A stretch of DNA of 64,000 nt from Chryseobacterium taklimakanense (GTDB lineage: Bacteria > Bacteroidota > Bacteroidia > Flavobacteriales > Weeksellaceae), in contig NZ_LT906465.1 in the NCBI RefSeq assembly GCF_900187185.1, positions 62,001 through 126,000 on the forward strand, in the 5' to 3' direction. The notes under the pieces were generated by a model. The model did not search any database. It was not told the DNA's origin and worked only from the letters and a program-made list of their open reading frames with translations. The translations under genes and the position numbers were made by a program. Of this stretch, positions 46,173-54,373 are shown one piece after another (the first letter of the stretch is position 1; the number at the start of each line of letters is the position of its first letter).

Positions 46173-48371
46173 ATGACCATCAGTTTTTATAATTTAATAA
46201 AAGAATTCAAAATAGTTATTCCTATCATCCAGCGTGATTATGCACAGGGAAGGGAAACAGGAAAAGTTCCTGCCATTAGAAACAGATTTATTGATTCAAT
46301 CAAAAAGACTTTGCTTTCCGATAATGATAAAATGGAACTTGATTTTATTTACGGATATACCAAGATTTATGAAAATGAAGAAAAGGTATTGACAAAGCAT
46401 TTTATTCCTTTAGATGGACAGCAGCGTCTTACAACACTTTTTTTGTTGCATTGGTTTCTTGCATCCAGAGAAGAACGCTTAGAAGAATTAAGACCGGTTC
46501 TGCAAAAATTCAGTTATGAAACACGCCACAGTTCAAATGTTTTCTGTAAAAAATTAGTTGATTTTAATCCGGGTAAAGGTTTTTCAGACATCAAGAAACT
46601 CATTGTAGATCAGCCTTGGTTTTTTACAGCGTGGCATAATGATCCCACTATATCATCGATGCTTACGGTTCTTCAGGCATTAGAAGAGAAGTTTTACGAT
46701 ACGCATTTATCATTAGATTTTTTGATTAGCGAAAATCCTAAAATTGTGTTTCACCTTTTACCTATGGAGAAATTAGGACTACCGGATGATCTTTATATCA
46801 AGATGAATTCAAGAGGAAAAGAACTTACCGAGTTTGAATATTTTAAGTCTCAGTTCACTGAAGTAATTCCGCCAGAATTTGTAAGTAAATTTAAAAATGA
46901 TGTAGATCAAAAATGGTCCGATCTTTTTTGGGATATGCATAAAGATTTACAGGAACCTGACCTTGCAAAACTTGCAGACCGGGCATTTTTAAGGTTTTAT
47001 AATTACATTTCTGATATTTTACTTCTTAAAAACAATATTGAACGGACCGATATTAAGGATCAGTTGCTAAATGATAACCTTTATAAAAATCCCGAAAATG
47101 TTAGATTCTTATTTGATGCATTAGATGCTCTCTGCAATCCTGATATTTATTTTTCTGATTTGTTTTATCTACAGGAAGCGGATTTCAGTCAGGAAAAAGT
47201 AAGGTTGTTTTTCGATAAACCGGAGATTGACTTACTTCGAAAATGTGCCGCGGTTTATAACCCACAGGAACATACAAACCCTTTCTCTTTAGGGGAACAG
47301 TTGATGCTGTACGCATACTTACAGCACATAGTTTATGGTACAGAAGATTTTAATAAGAGATTGAGAATACTGCGAAATCTAATTGCGAATTCTGAAGATA
47401 CAGTCCGTATTGATAATTTAGGGTATTTAGTTTCAGATGCAGATTTGCTAATAAAAACAGGAATAATAAATCCGGATTCTAAATTTAATACCCGTCAGAT
47501 TGCCGAAGAAAATCTGAAAAGCGAAGTCTTAATTCAAAAACCGCATTTAAAGGAAGTAATGCACAAAACAGAAGATCATAGACTTCTGCGAGGCGCACTT
47601 TCTGTTTTTGACTTTGATGATAGATTTGAATTTTATGCAGATAATTTCAGAAAATTATTTTCAGATGGAGTTGATTATAAAACTTTGAGTCACGCATTAC
47701 TCATAACTGCCGATTATTCGCAACTTTACAGTTGGAGATGGAGAGTTGGAACGCGTAACGAATCAAGTTGGAGGGAACTACTCACACCAAGCAACAGAAG
47801 ACAGCATTTTGATAAAATCAAAAATTCAGTTCACCTTTTGATTGACCGTTTGTCAGCGAATCCGGCTACGGATATAGCAGATATAGTAGTTAATTATAAA
47901 ATGCAGTATGAAAATGAAATATCAAAACCTAAGGATTGGATATATTATTACATTGTTTATGATATGTTTGATATCAATTTGGAAGGGTTTTTATATTGGT
48001 CCGAAGATCACTTTCATTTGAAATATGATGTAATGAGAAAAACATCTTTAGGTGGCTCTCATTGGAGTCCGTATTTATATGTACTTCAGCAGCGTTTCAA
48101 TACGAAAGTAACACTTGGGATTTATGGTGAGCCTTTAATCCTAACGAAGAAGAATATTTCGGTTCGATTAAGAGCAAATAATGACGGATACTATATAGAA
48201 GAAAATTTTAGCGCAAAAACAGCAGAATATTTAGATTCCCTGATTGCTCACAAAATATTAGATGAAAACTATTGCTTAAAAATTAATAAATTTTCTGAAA
48301 ATGAAGATTTGGATGACCGGATTATTGAAGGGGAAAAATTCATCAAAACATTTTTTGAAGGAATTGCATAA
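46173..48371 (+). CDS. Second DUF262-family protein
   Basis: The 732-residue protein also begins with a DUF262 domain: IPIIQRDYAQGRETG (~16-30) and PLDGQQRLTTLFLLHW (~79-95), plus the MNSRGKELTEFEYFKS segment typical of the family. I see no HNH motif in its long C-terminal half, which ends with a predicted beta-rich region. It starts 6 bp after the first DUF262 gene and ends at a terminator. Two tandem DUF262 proteins, one with and one without HNH, are a recurrent arrangement; a recognition/cleavage split is inferred. Confidence 0.83.
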   Translation: MTISFYNLIKEFKIVIPIIQRDYAQGRETGKVPAIRNRFIDSIKKTLLSDNDKMELDFIYGYTKIYENEEKVLTKHFIPLDGQQRLTTLFLLHWFLASREERLEELRPVLQKFSYETRHSSNVFCKKLVDFNPGKGFSDIKKLIVDQPWFFTAWHNDPTISSMLTVLQALEEKFYDTHLSLDFLISENPKIVFHLLPMEKLGLPDDLYIKMNSRGKELTEFEYFKSQFTEVIPPEFVSKFKNDVDQKWSDLFWDMHKDLQEPDLAKLADRAFLRFYNYISDILLLKNNIERTDIKDQLLNDNLYKNPENVRFLFDALDALCNPDIYFSDLFYLQEADFSQEKVRLFFDKPEIDLLRKCAAVYNPQEHTNPFSLGEQLMLYAYLQHIVYGTEDFNKRLRILRNLIANSEDTVRIDNLGYLVSDADLLIKTGIINPDSKFNTRQIAEENLKSEVLIQKPHLKEVMHKTEDHRLLRGALSVFDFDDRFEFYADNFRKLFSDGVDYKTLSHALLITADYSQLYSWRWRVGTRNESSWRELLTPSNRRQHFDKIKNSVHLLIDRLSANPATDIADIVVNYKMQYENEISKPKDWIYYYIVYDMFDINLEGFLYWSEDHFHLKYDVMRKTSLGGSHWSPYLYVLQQRFNTKVTLGIYGEPLILTKKNISVRLRANNDGYYIEENFSAKTAEYLDSLIAHKILDENYCLKINKFSENEDLDDRIIEGEKFIKTFFEGIA

Positions 48372-48376
48372 AATTG

Positions 48377-48414
48377 AAAGCAGGAGTCAAAATTTAATGA
48401 GTCCTGCTTTTATT
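48377..48414 (+). terminator. Terminator closing the defence island
   Basis: AAAGCAGGA (48377-48385) pairs with TCCTGCTTT (48402-48410), followed by T-rich sequence. Confidence 0.75.
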
Positions 48415-48555
48415 TTATTTTAGTTTAACAGATGTTGAAATCTCAACTATTTTTCCAATTTTATTCGCTAAATCAGTCTTCATTTCCTCATCATTAAAGA
48501 GGTCATAGAGATTATCAAAAAAAAGTACCAATATAAAAATAATTGGGTATTCCAT
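48415..48555 (-). CDS. Very small ORF, 46 residues, doubtful
   Basis: Reads MEYPIIFILVLFFDNLYDLF and continues to a charged tail (KIGKIVEISTSVKLK). The composition is protein-like (hydrophobic start, acidic middle), but length and lack of family make it uncertain; it may be a gene fragment. The surrounding 407-bp gap (48372-48778) otherwise holds only the terminator and unremarkable A/T-rich DNA. Confidence 0.25.
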   Translation of the reverse strand: MEYPIIFILVLFFDNLYDLFNDEEMKTDLANKIGKIVEISTSVKLK

Positions 48556-48778
48556 GATGAAAGAATATAGACCCAGATAGATATTGAGAAGATTTTATTT
48601 GAAGGTATACTGTAATAATTATTGCATAATGGGAACGTAAAATCAAAATTTTTCTGACCTAAAAAATATCCAGGTCGTCATTTCTCAACCCTGCTCGTTG
48701 CTTCACAACGCTTGGGATTGCTCATTCCTTTGCTGTATATTTTGCCAACCCCACCCAATAATATTAGTTTTATAAAAT

Positions 48779-49054
48779 ATGAATAAGTTAGAACGAATAC
48801 CAACAGGAATACAGGATATAAATGAAAGAATGATTTTTGTTGATGATATCGTAAAGGTTACTTACGGCGATGCACCAAACAATTTTTCAGAAAATGAAAA
48901 AGTGATTTATGAAAATGGAAAATTCTATCTTGATCACCAGGACGGAACTTCCTCTTTTGATTCACCCCATTATTCTTTAGAAGTAATTGGTAACATTCAC
49001 GATAACCCCGAACTTTTTAATAACGGGAGAAGAATTTCCTTTTGGGGAGATTAA
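48779..49054 (+). CDS. YopX-like protein
   Basis: The 91-residue protein has the pattern of YopX-family proteins from phages and plasmids: FVDDIVKVTYGD near residue 20, VIYENGKFYLDH in the middle, and the characteristic C-terminal LEVIGNIHDNPELF. The function of YopX proteins is unknown; they fold as a small beta barrel. It lies alone after a 408-bp spacer and marks the transition into mosaic mobile DNA. Confidence 0.65.
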   Translation: MNKLERIPTGIQDINERMIFVDDIVKVTYGDAPNNFSENEKVIYENGKFYLDHQDGTSSFDSPHYSLEVIGNIHDNPELFNNGRRISFWGD

Positions 49055-49517
49055 TTACCTCTTTTGCTTTTAGAAATACGCGACACCGTCTCGTAATTTT
49101 AGAATTAAATACAAACTGTCAGTACTAAAATCTCCGCTCTACCACAGCAAGTTACATAATCGAAATTATACGCGCGGCAGCCGCAAACGGGGACTTCCTC
49201 CATAATGTCGGTGTGCCAAACCGCTGAAAAGCCAAATGCTATACACCGCCAAAATTCCGTCAGAAAGCCAAAGGCGCCTATAATTTGAGATTATGTAAAA
49301 TGCTTTCCGTGCAACGGGCACAGCCCTTTTGCTCCAACGCCTTCCAGCCGCCAGTGCAGTCATAATTTACACGGTCAGTCCTCCGATTGAAAACCTTCAT
49401 ATCCCCTCCACCCCAAAATAGGATGCAGAAAAATGGTGCAGAGAGTTTCGGGATTTGCCAAGTTCCTTCACTCAAAACACGGTCAAGCCGTGTTTTCAGT
49501 TTCGTCACCGCGCACAG
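49055..49517. other. Non-coding, G/C-richer mobile-type DNA left of the IS
   Basis: No gene with convincing protein character is visible. A minus-strand frame (49166-49363) translates to ALAAGRRWSKRAVPVARKAF, a phrase I have seen repeatedly in Flavobacteriia intergenic DNA, probably repeat-derived. Base composition is higher in G/C than the defence island. The IS3 element interrupts this stretch. Confidence 0.4.
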
Positions 49518-49533
49518 TGTAAGCTCCCCATTT

Positions 49534-50416
49534 TCAGTACACTTCAAAAGTAGAATTTTTTCTTGATTTTTTACTGCTGTTGTTGTCGGATGTAGAAAAG
49601 TGGGCAGGAAAAGTGCTTGCCTTAGCCTGGGATTGCTGTCCATTTTTCCACATCACCGGCGATAGACCACCCAATGAGTCATGGGGGCGTTCGTAATTGT
49701 AATCTCTTACCCATTCCTGGGTAACACTTCTTACTTCATCCAAACTTTCAAAAATATATGCATCCAGGATCTGATTCCTGTAGGTTTTGTTGAAGCGTTC
49801 AATGTAGGCATTCTGTGTAGGTTTCCCCGGTTGGATATAAGCAAAGTTGATCTCATTTACCCTGCTCCAAACTTCAGCAATATTTGCTATAAACTCCGGT
49901 CCATTATCCATGCGTATTTTCTCGGGCTTGCCGTAGCGGTTCACCAGATGGTTCAGTATCCAGATTACCCGCGAACTTTTCAAACTGTAATCAGCCTCAA
50001 TGTGAAGAATTTCCCTGTTGTAATCATCAATCACATTAAAACTGCGGAACTTTCTGCCACTGGCAAGTACGTCACTCATAAAATCTATACTCCACGTGTG
50101 AGTAAATGTCTCCGGAACCTCCAGGGGCGATTTTACTCTGGCAGGGAGCCGTTTCTTTACCTTGCGCCGCAAAGGAAGTTTCATTTCCTTATAAATCCTG
50201 TGTAGCCGCTTATGATTGATTTTTTTTGCCACGGTTGCGCAGCCGGTAATAGTACTTCCAGAAACCTTCTCTCGGATGGCTCTGTGTAAGTTGTTCAAGC
50301 TCCATCATCACCGTAGAATCATCTTTCAGTGAGCGGTAATGAAAACTGCTTCTGCTTAATTTAAGTACACGTAAAGCCTTGCCGGAATCCTTCGGACGGA
50401 GCTCATGGATCTCCAT
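49534..50416 (-). pseudogene. IS3-family transposase OrfB, frameshifted in an A8 tract
   Basis: The N-terminal part (MEIHELRPKDSGKALRVLKL to [17 protein letters not shown], 50416-50210) and the C-terminal rve integrase domain ([20 protein letters not shown] onward, to 49534) are in different frames. They join at a run of eight A on the coding strand (T-run at 50218-50226); removing one A restores a normal OrfB. The DDE core is intact: [16 protein letters not shown] and [16 protein letters not shown]. It could be a dead copy, a slippage-expressed copy or a homopolymer sequencing error. Confidence 0.75.
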
Positions 50417-50442
50417 GACAATCTCCCGTTTCCGACAAGGCT

Positions 50443-50709
50443 TTAGAGCTTTTTTTCGATAATGTATTTTGCAACGTCAAGTTCCATCGCGAGGTTTGCG
50501 TACATCCGCTTGAGCCGGGCATTTTCTTCTTCCAGCTCTTTCACCCGTTTGAGTTCACTGGCTTCCATGCCATTGTACTTCTGGCGCCACTTATATAAAG
50601 TTGCTGTACTGATGCCATTTTCCCTTGCCAATTCCTCGGCACTGCGGCCGCCGGCAAACTCCTTTAAAACACCTGCAATCTTTGCAGGACTGAATGTGCT
50701 CTTTTTCAT
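50443..50709 (-). CDS. IS3-family OrfA (HTH protein)
   Basis: The 88-residue protein has the transposase HTH domain KIAGVLKEFAGGRSAEELAR and NGISTATLYKWRQKY, followed by a leucine-zipper-like ELKRVKELEEENARLKRM used for oligomerisation. It binds the IS ends. It precedes OrfB by ~27 bp, as usual in the IS407 group. Confidence 0.9.
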   Translation of the reverse strand: MKKSTFSPAKIAGVLKEFAGGRSAEELARENGISTATLYKWRQKYNGMEASELKRVKELEEENARLKRMYANLAMELDVAKYIIEKKL

Positions 50710-50778
50710 TGTCTTAATAACGATTTAAAGTTAATTATTTTATACTTTTAAACCGTACTGTTTTCGGGGGAGCTTACA

Positions 50779-51340
50779 ACAGCAGTATTCCAGGCAGAAG
50801 AAAATGCTTTACGCATTTCGCGAATTCCAAAGCAAAAATAAACCAGCCCATTCGCAAAATTGCTTTTTCCATTCCCATATTTTCAGCACACACCACAAAC
50901 ACTTTAGTTTCATAGGCTAAGAGTTGTAGTGTGTTTGTGGCGCGTGCTGAAAACGCCACCGAAAAGCATTTTCTTTCTGCCCTCCATACCGCTGTCTTTC
51001 CAGCCGCTTTTTCAGGCAGTCCTTTGTTTGACATTTATCGCTAATTGACTGTTTCGGCAAACACCATTTTTCTGCGAGTCTGTTTCCCCGGTTTGCCACC
51101 ACTCGTCCAAGTTCCTCCGGTATATAGCCGCCTTTCCCTTCTGGGAATTTTTGAACCCATTCATTCCAGGCGTCTATACACCTCCGTCACCGCGCACAGT
51201 CATATGCCGTTGCTGCGAGCCCTCGCACCGTCATATCACTGTTTTTTCCATTGCTTCCCATCGCCTTGAAAGTGAAAGCAAATAGAAAATCAGTTTTGAA
51301 TAGAAAATTTTTTTGGTGCCTCAATCGGAGATTCAGCCAC
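50779..51340. other. Non-coding mosaic DNA right of the IS
   Basis: No supported gene. It includes a strong stem-loop (50880-50953) and a second copy of CGTCACCGCGCACAG (51185-51199), identical to the 15 bp at 49503-49517 next to the IS. Confidence 0.4.
50880..50953. repeat. 23-bp inverted repeat with 28-nt loop
   Basis: Left arm 50880-50902 and right arm 50931-50953 match at 21 of 23 positions (core CCACAAACAC / GTGTTTGTGG, outer TTTTCAGCAC / GTGCTGAAAA). There is no T-run after it, so it is not a simple terminator. Confidence 0.7.
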
Positions 51341-51531
51341 AAGAAAAAATAAAAAAAAAGAAAGTAAAGTTGTATGGTCAGGAAAATGCGCTGACAATAT
51401 CAAGCCGCAAGCGGTTTTTTGCAAAAACTATCTCCGTGAAATAAAATACGGCAATACTTTTTGCAAAAAAATATTGCATCGCATTTTCCTTCCACACAGT
51501 TGGAGCACTTTCTTTTTTTCTTTTTTTTCTT
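51341..51531. repeat. Long imperfect inverted repeat enclosing three hairpins
   Basis: Left arm 51341-51390 and right arm 51480-51531 pair over most of their length: 11 bp perfect (AGGAAAATGCG / CGCATTTTCCT) and a 25-nt A/G-rich versus C/T-rich part with ~23 matches. Inside are hairpins CCGC/GCGG (51405-51414), CCGT/ACGG (51434-51451) and GCAATA/TATTGC (51451-51477). It may be a structured RNA, a replication or transfer origin, or a MITE-like element. Confidence 0.6.
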
Positions 51532-51573
51532 TTAGAAATTTTTCAGCGGAGCATAACTTTTAAAACCCGAGTT

Positions 51574-51999
51574 ATGCAAAATTTCAAAGTACGCACCTAC
51601 GATGTGCAACAGTCTGCGCCTGAAATGGCAATTTTCATCCTGAACCGCGGCAGAAATGCAGGAAAACCACTGCAGGAGCCTTGCCCGAACTGCTTTATCA
51701 TCTATTGCAGCAGTCCCGAACAGATGGAAACGGTCTACTGGACCTTTTACGCCCTCTGGAAACACGGATTTTTTCATCCGCACCTTTGCGGAAGCGTCAT
51801 CGAGATGCTTCGCCTCTGTGACCTCAAAATCCTGATGCGGAATTTCATCCAGCCTGCCATGGAAAAATCCATCCAAAACCCAGAAATGACGCTAAAAATC
51901 AAAGCCACATGGGAACTGGAGAAGAAAATCCAACAGCAGGCGGCAGCAGTCCAGGAACTCCGGAACTCATTAGTCCGCCGTTATTATTTAACAATGTAA
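51574..51999 (+). CDS. Conserved-looking hypothetical protein of mobile DNA
   Basis: The 141-residue product begins MQNFKVRTYDVQQSAPEMAI. It contains KPLQEPCPNCFIIYCSSPEQ, with three cysteines, and FYALWKHGFFHPHLCGSVIE, and ends in a helix rich in K, Q and A. It has no signal peptide. I believe similar proteins occur on Chryseobacterium-type mobile elements (possibly DUF6943), but cannot confirm. It is followed by a strong terminator and preceded by the structured region. Confidence 0.65.
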   Translation: MQNFKVRTYDVQQSAPEMAIFILNRGRNAGKPLQEPCPNCFIIYCSSPEQMETVYWTFYALWKHGFFHPHLCGSVIEMLRLCDLKILMRNFIQPAMEKSIQNPEMTLKIKATWELEKKIQQQAAAVQELRNSLVRRYYLTM

Positions 52000-52005
52000 A
52001 TTTTA

Positions 52006-52029
52006 AAACTTCCTTCGGGAAGTTTTTTT
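52006..52029 (+). terminator. Terminator with TTCG tetraloop
   Basis: AAACTTCC-TTCG-GGAAGTTT followed by T's; a textbook intrinsic terminator for the 51574 gene. Confidence 0.9.
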
Positions 52030-52091
52030 ATTGCCTGACTTACAGAAAAAAATCCCGCTGACCAGCCGCCGGATGCCAACCCAAACTAACC

Positions 52092-52203
52092 GCATAACGG
52101 GCTCTTTCCCCGACTGAATCCGAGCATTCCGCCCTGTGTGGAGTGCTGAATCTGACTGCATAACGGGCTCTTTCCCTGACTGGACCTAAGCATTCCGCCC
52201 CGT
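52092..52203. repeat. Two direct repeats with 66-bp period
   Basis: GCATAACGGGCTCTTTCCC starts at 52092 and again at 52158, and both copies continue with a diverged GACTG..AAGCATTCCGCCC (52092-52137 and 52158-52203). It lies in a 322-bp non-coding stretch (52000-52321). No gene is visible there. Confidence 0.75.
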
Positions 52204-52321
52204 ATTGAATCCTGATTTTTTGTATGCACCTGGATTCACATTCATTTCACCCTCGTAAGCAGGATAAAGCATACATATTTCGCCCTTTTAAACGAAGCGA
52301 TGCAGAACAATGTAAGCAAAT

Positions 52322-52346
52322 GAAAAAGCCTGTCTTTTGAACAGGC
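52322..52346 (-). terminator. Terminator of the minus-strand phage-like cluster
   Basis: On the minus strand GCCTGT and ACAGGC (52328-52333, 52341-52346) form a stem followed by a T-run. Confidence 0.8.
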
Positions 52347-52373
52347 CTGAATAATTTTCGTTGAAGATAAGCG

Positions 52374-52664
52374 CTATTTTTCTGTGCTTCCAGCGGAATT
52401 TTCGGCGGTATTCCCACCGGATTTTCGGGATCTGTCGCCGTATTCTTCCGCGCTTACTGCCGTCTGGCTCACCGCGCCAATGATAGAACCGCCCAAAAGC
52501 AAATACCCTCCAAGAGTGACTATTCCCGCAGGAAGCGAAACCGGAGCGGTAGCAATAACACCACCGACAGCCGACAAAGCCAGTCCGATATTGCGGACGA
52601 TTCTGAACCATTTTGGCGTTGGTTCCTGGATTCTGCTGATAAGGTTAAGATTTCTCTGTTTCAT
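52374..52664 (-). CDS. Small phage-associated membrane protein
   Basis: The 96-residue protein has PTPKWFRIVRNIGLALSAVG followed by two hydrophobic segments (~24-45 and 48-68, GIVTLGGYLLLGGSIIGAVS) and a polar, Ser/Asn/Gly-rich tail. Proteins of this kind accompany holin/endolysin genes in Bacteroidota prophages (recalled, not checked). It overlaps the next upstream gene by 20 bp, so the two are co-translated. Confidence 0.65.
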   Translation of the reverse strand: MKQRNLNLISRIQEPTPKWFRIVRNIGLALSAVGGVIATAPVSLPAGIVTLGGYLLLGGSIIGAVSQTAVSAEEYGDRSRKSGGNTAENSAGSTEK

Positions 52665-52923
52665 GATCCTGATTTTTAAATTGGTTTAACTCTAATTTTG
52701 ATACACGGTGTTCCAGATAATCGACTTTCTGATTCAGAAGATCGTAACTGTTTTTGAATTCTGTTTTGATAAGCAAAGCCATTGTCTTGACTTCCGTAAT
52801 ATCTTTTTCCATGCTTTTAAAATCGCTGTGCAACTGTCGGATAAAATAGGCGACAATCGCCAGAAGAACGGAAGAAACCGAGCCAAACAAAACATTGAGT
52901 GTGATTTCTGTTTGCATTGTCAT
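52645..52923 (-). CDS. Holin-like protein with coiled coil
   Basis: The 92-residue product has one N-terminal transmembrane helix (LNVLFGSVSSVLLAIVAYFI) and a long coiled coil (DFKSMEKDITEVKTMALLIK to VDYLEHRVSKLELNQF). This is the layout of haemolysin XhlA-like phage proteins. It overlaps the downstream small membrane-protein gene and ends 6 bp below the DUF5675 gene. Confidence 0.65.
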   Translation of the reverse strand: MTMQTEITLNVLFGSVSSVLLAIVAYFIRQLHSDFKSMEKDITEVKTMALLIKTEFKNSYDLLNQKVDYLEHRVSKLELNQFKNQDHETEKS

Positions 52924-52929
52924 TGGATT

Positions 52930-53382
52930 TTAAAATTGGAAAATATTCTTAATTTCAATCTGATTATCCCTTCCGGTAGCGGCTTCATACAGTTTTTTGT
53001 AAACCTGTTTGTAAGCATCCACGGACTGTAGGACCTGAAAATCACCGTCTTTTTTGATGTAGGACAGTCCGACAAGCGGACATCCTGCCGTATGTTCAAT
53101 AGTATTTCCAACATGAATGTAAACCGAGCTGAATGTTGGAAGATCTGCAATCTCTATCATTCCTTTGTGGATCGGTCCGTATTTTGGGAAATACGTTTTG
53201 TTCATTCCACCCCAGGTATTCAAACGAAGTTTAAAAATTCCTTCCGGAATGGCGGTCTGCTTCATGATTTTCTTTTCCCGGATTTTATCTTCCAGGAGAA
53301 AGCACTGGAAAATACCGTCAATGTATAAATGCGAGAGTGTAGAATTTTTGCCTTCTGCAACTCTTATGATTTTTGTTTTCAT
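52930..53382 (-). CDS. DUF5675-family protein (phage-associated)
   Basis: The 150-residue protein starts at ATG 53382 (MKTKIIRVAEGKNSTLSHLY); the open frame continues upstream but through terminator sequence. It has the DUF5675 motifs FLLEDKIREKKI, AIPEGIFKLRLN and SVYIHVGNTIEHTAGCPLVG, with a conserved H and C that suggest an L,D-transpeptidase-like or hydrolase active site. It is often found with phage lysis genes. It forms an operon with the two small membrane-protein genes. Confidence 0.75.
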   Translation of the reverse strand: MKTKIIRVAEGKNSTLSHLYIDGIFQCFLLEDKIREKKIMKQTAIPEGIFKLRLNTWGGMNKTYFPKYGPIHKGMIEIADLPTFSSVYIHVGNTIEHTAGCPLVGLSYIKKDGDFQVLQSVDAYKQVYKKLYEAATGRDNQIEIKNIFQF

Positions 53383-53417
53383 AACGCAATAAGTTTTTGT
53401 GAAATAGTAAAGTGAAA

Positions 53418-53445
53418 CAAAAAAGGCTTCCCTATTTGGGAAGCC
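53418..53445 (-). terminator. Terminator between the 267-aa gene and DUF5675
   Basis: GGCTTCCC and GGGAAGCC form a stem (53425-53445), with a T-run on the minus strand. Confidence 0.85.
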
Positions 53446-53461
53446 CTTTGAAGAATTTTTC

Positions 53462-54265
53462 CTAAAAAACTTCCTCGATTTTGAGACAGTTTCCACTCGC
53501 GAACGGATAGTGGTTTCCGTTGACTTCCTGGAAAAACTCAATTCCGATACACTGAACCACCGAAACTTTATTGTCCAAAACAGGAGCACCCGGAAGTGTT
53601 GCTGTAATGGTATCACCTGCATAAGGAACATTCAACGGAATGTACGGCGAATAAGCGATGTTGGTCAGCTCATTGTTCACCATGTCATCAGGTTCGTATG
53701 TTCCTGTGGTCGGATTGTAAGAAAAATCAGAAAGAACCGAAATCGCGTTAATCAGTCTGAAATGAGTTGCACCTGAAGGAGCAGTAATCAGATCAGCAGG
53801 ATTAAAAGCTGCAACGATAAAATCTGAAGAAGTTCTTCCTGCATCCGGCTCGATGTCGTAAGGAGCATTAAAAATACCGGAGATAGAAAGGTTTTTGTTG
53901 AATTCGAATCCAAGCAGATAATTCCTCTGAGTGGACACTTCAACTTTTCGGTAACCTCTGGCCTCGGTTCCGTCCTCCAGATTGATTTTTTTCATGATAG
54001 AAGTTAAACGACCGGTTACCTGTGGATCCGTAAATTTTCCCATAAGAGCGGAGAGAGCCGTTCTTAACGATTTACCTACCTTGGCGCAACCGCCAAATTC
54101 GTTCATATTTTCGCGTGTTCTTTCGAACTCCGGTGCAGAGTGCACCTGCTGCGCAGTTGGACCGCCGACCATACCGGCGAAAAATCCTTCCTGACCTTTG
54201 ATTTTAAAATGCCTAACGTCACCGATTGTTCCGACGTATTTCATAAGGCCTTTTTGTCTTGCCAT
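53462..54265 (-). CDS. Hypothetical protein of the phage-like cluster
   Basis: The 267-residue protein begins MARQKGLMKYVGTIGDVRHF. Its first ~100 residues are basic (GKSLRTALSALMGKFTD), the remainder beta-rich with few charges and Gly/Pro/Thr turns (APYIPL-like strands, GDTITATLPGAPVLDNKVSV). It reads like a small virion or carrier-type structural protein. I recall similar proteins beside DUF5675 genes in Flavobacteriia, but no function is known to me. Its own terminator separates it from the downstream genes. Confidence 0.65.
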   Translation of the reverse strand: MARQKGLMKYVGTIGDVRHFKIKGQEGFFAGMVGGPTAQQVHSAPEFERTRENMNEFGGCAKVGKSLRTALSALMGKFTDPQVTGRLTSIMKKINLEDGTEARGYRKVEVSTQRNYLLGFEFNKNLSISGIFNAPYDIEPDAGRTSSDFIVAAFNPADLITAPSGATHFRLINAISVLSDFSYNPTTGTYEPDDMVNNELTNIAYSPYIPLNVPYAGDTITATLPGAPVLDNKVSVVQCIGIEFFQEVNGNHYPFASGNCLKIEEVF

Positions 54266-54373
54266 TGTTTTAAGTTTTAGAAATTAAAAAAGAGAGAAAA
54301 ACACTGTTGTCTAGACAGATACAAATATGAATGATTATCTTTATAAAAACAATATACAAAAAACTGTAAATCA

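Larger units (their letters stand above)
49518..50778 (-). mobile_element. Complete IS3-family (IS407-like) insertion sequence
   Basis: The ends are imperfect inverted repeats: left TGTAAGCTCCCC...CAGTAC, right (complement) TGTAAGCTCCCC...CAGTAC. The element is 1261 bp and carries orfA and orfB. It is flanked by ACAG on both sides (49514-49517 and 50779-50782), a 4-bp target duplication as made by the IS407 group. The insertion is recent enough to keep an exact duplication. Confidence 0.88.

Noticed and set aside
23827-48371. Assignment of the island to BREX or DISARM
   Set aside because: No PglZ, PglX, BrxC, DrmA or DrmB homologue can be recognised; a SNF2 helicase and a methyltransferase alone are not enough.
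49166-49643. Minus-strand open frames left of and across the IS end
   Set aside because: One overlaps the IS boundary and antisense of OrfB; the other looks repeat-derived. Neither has family features.
52930-53631. Long 233-codon version of the DUF5675 frame
   Set aside because: The upstream part runs through a terminator and overlaps the 267-aa gene in another frame; the start at 53382 gives a complete domain.
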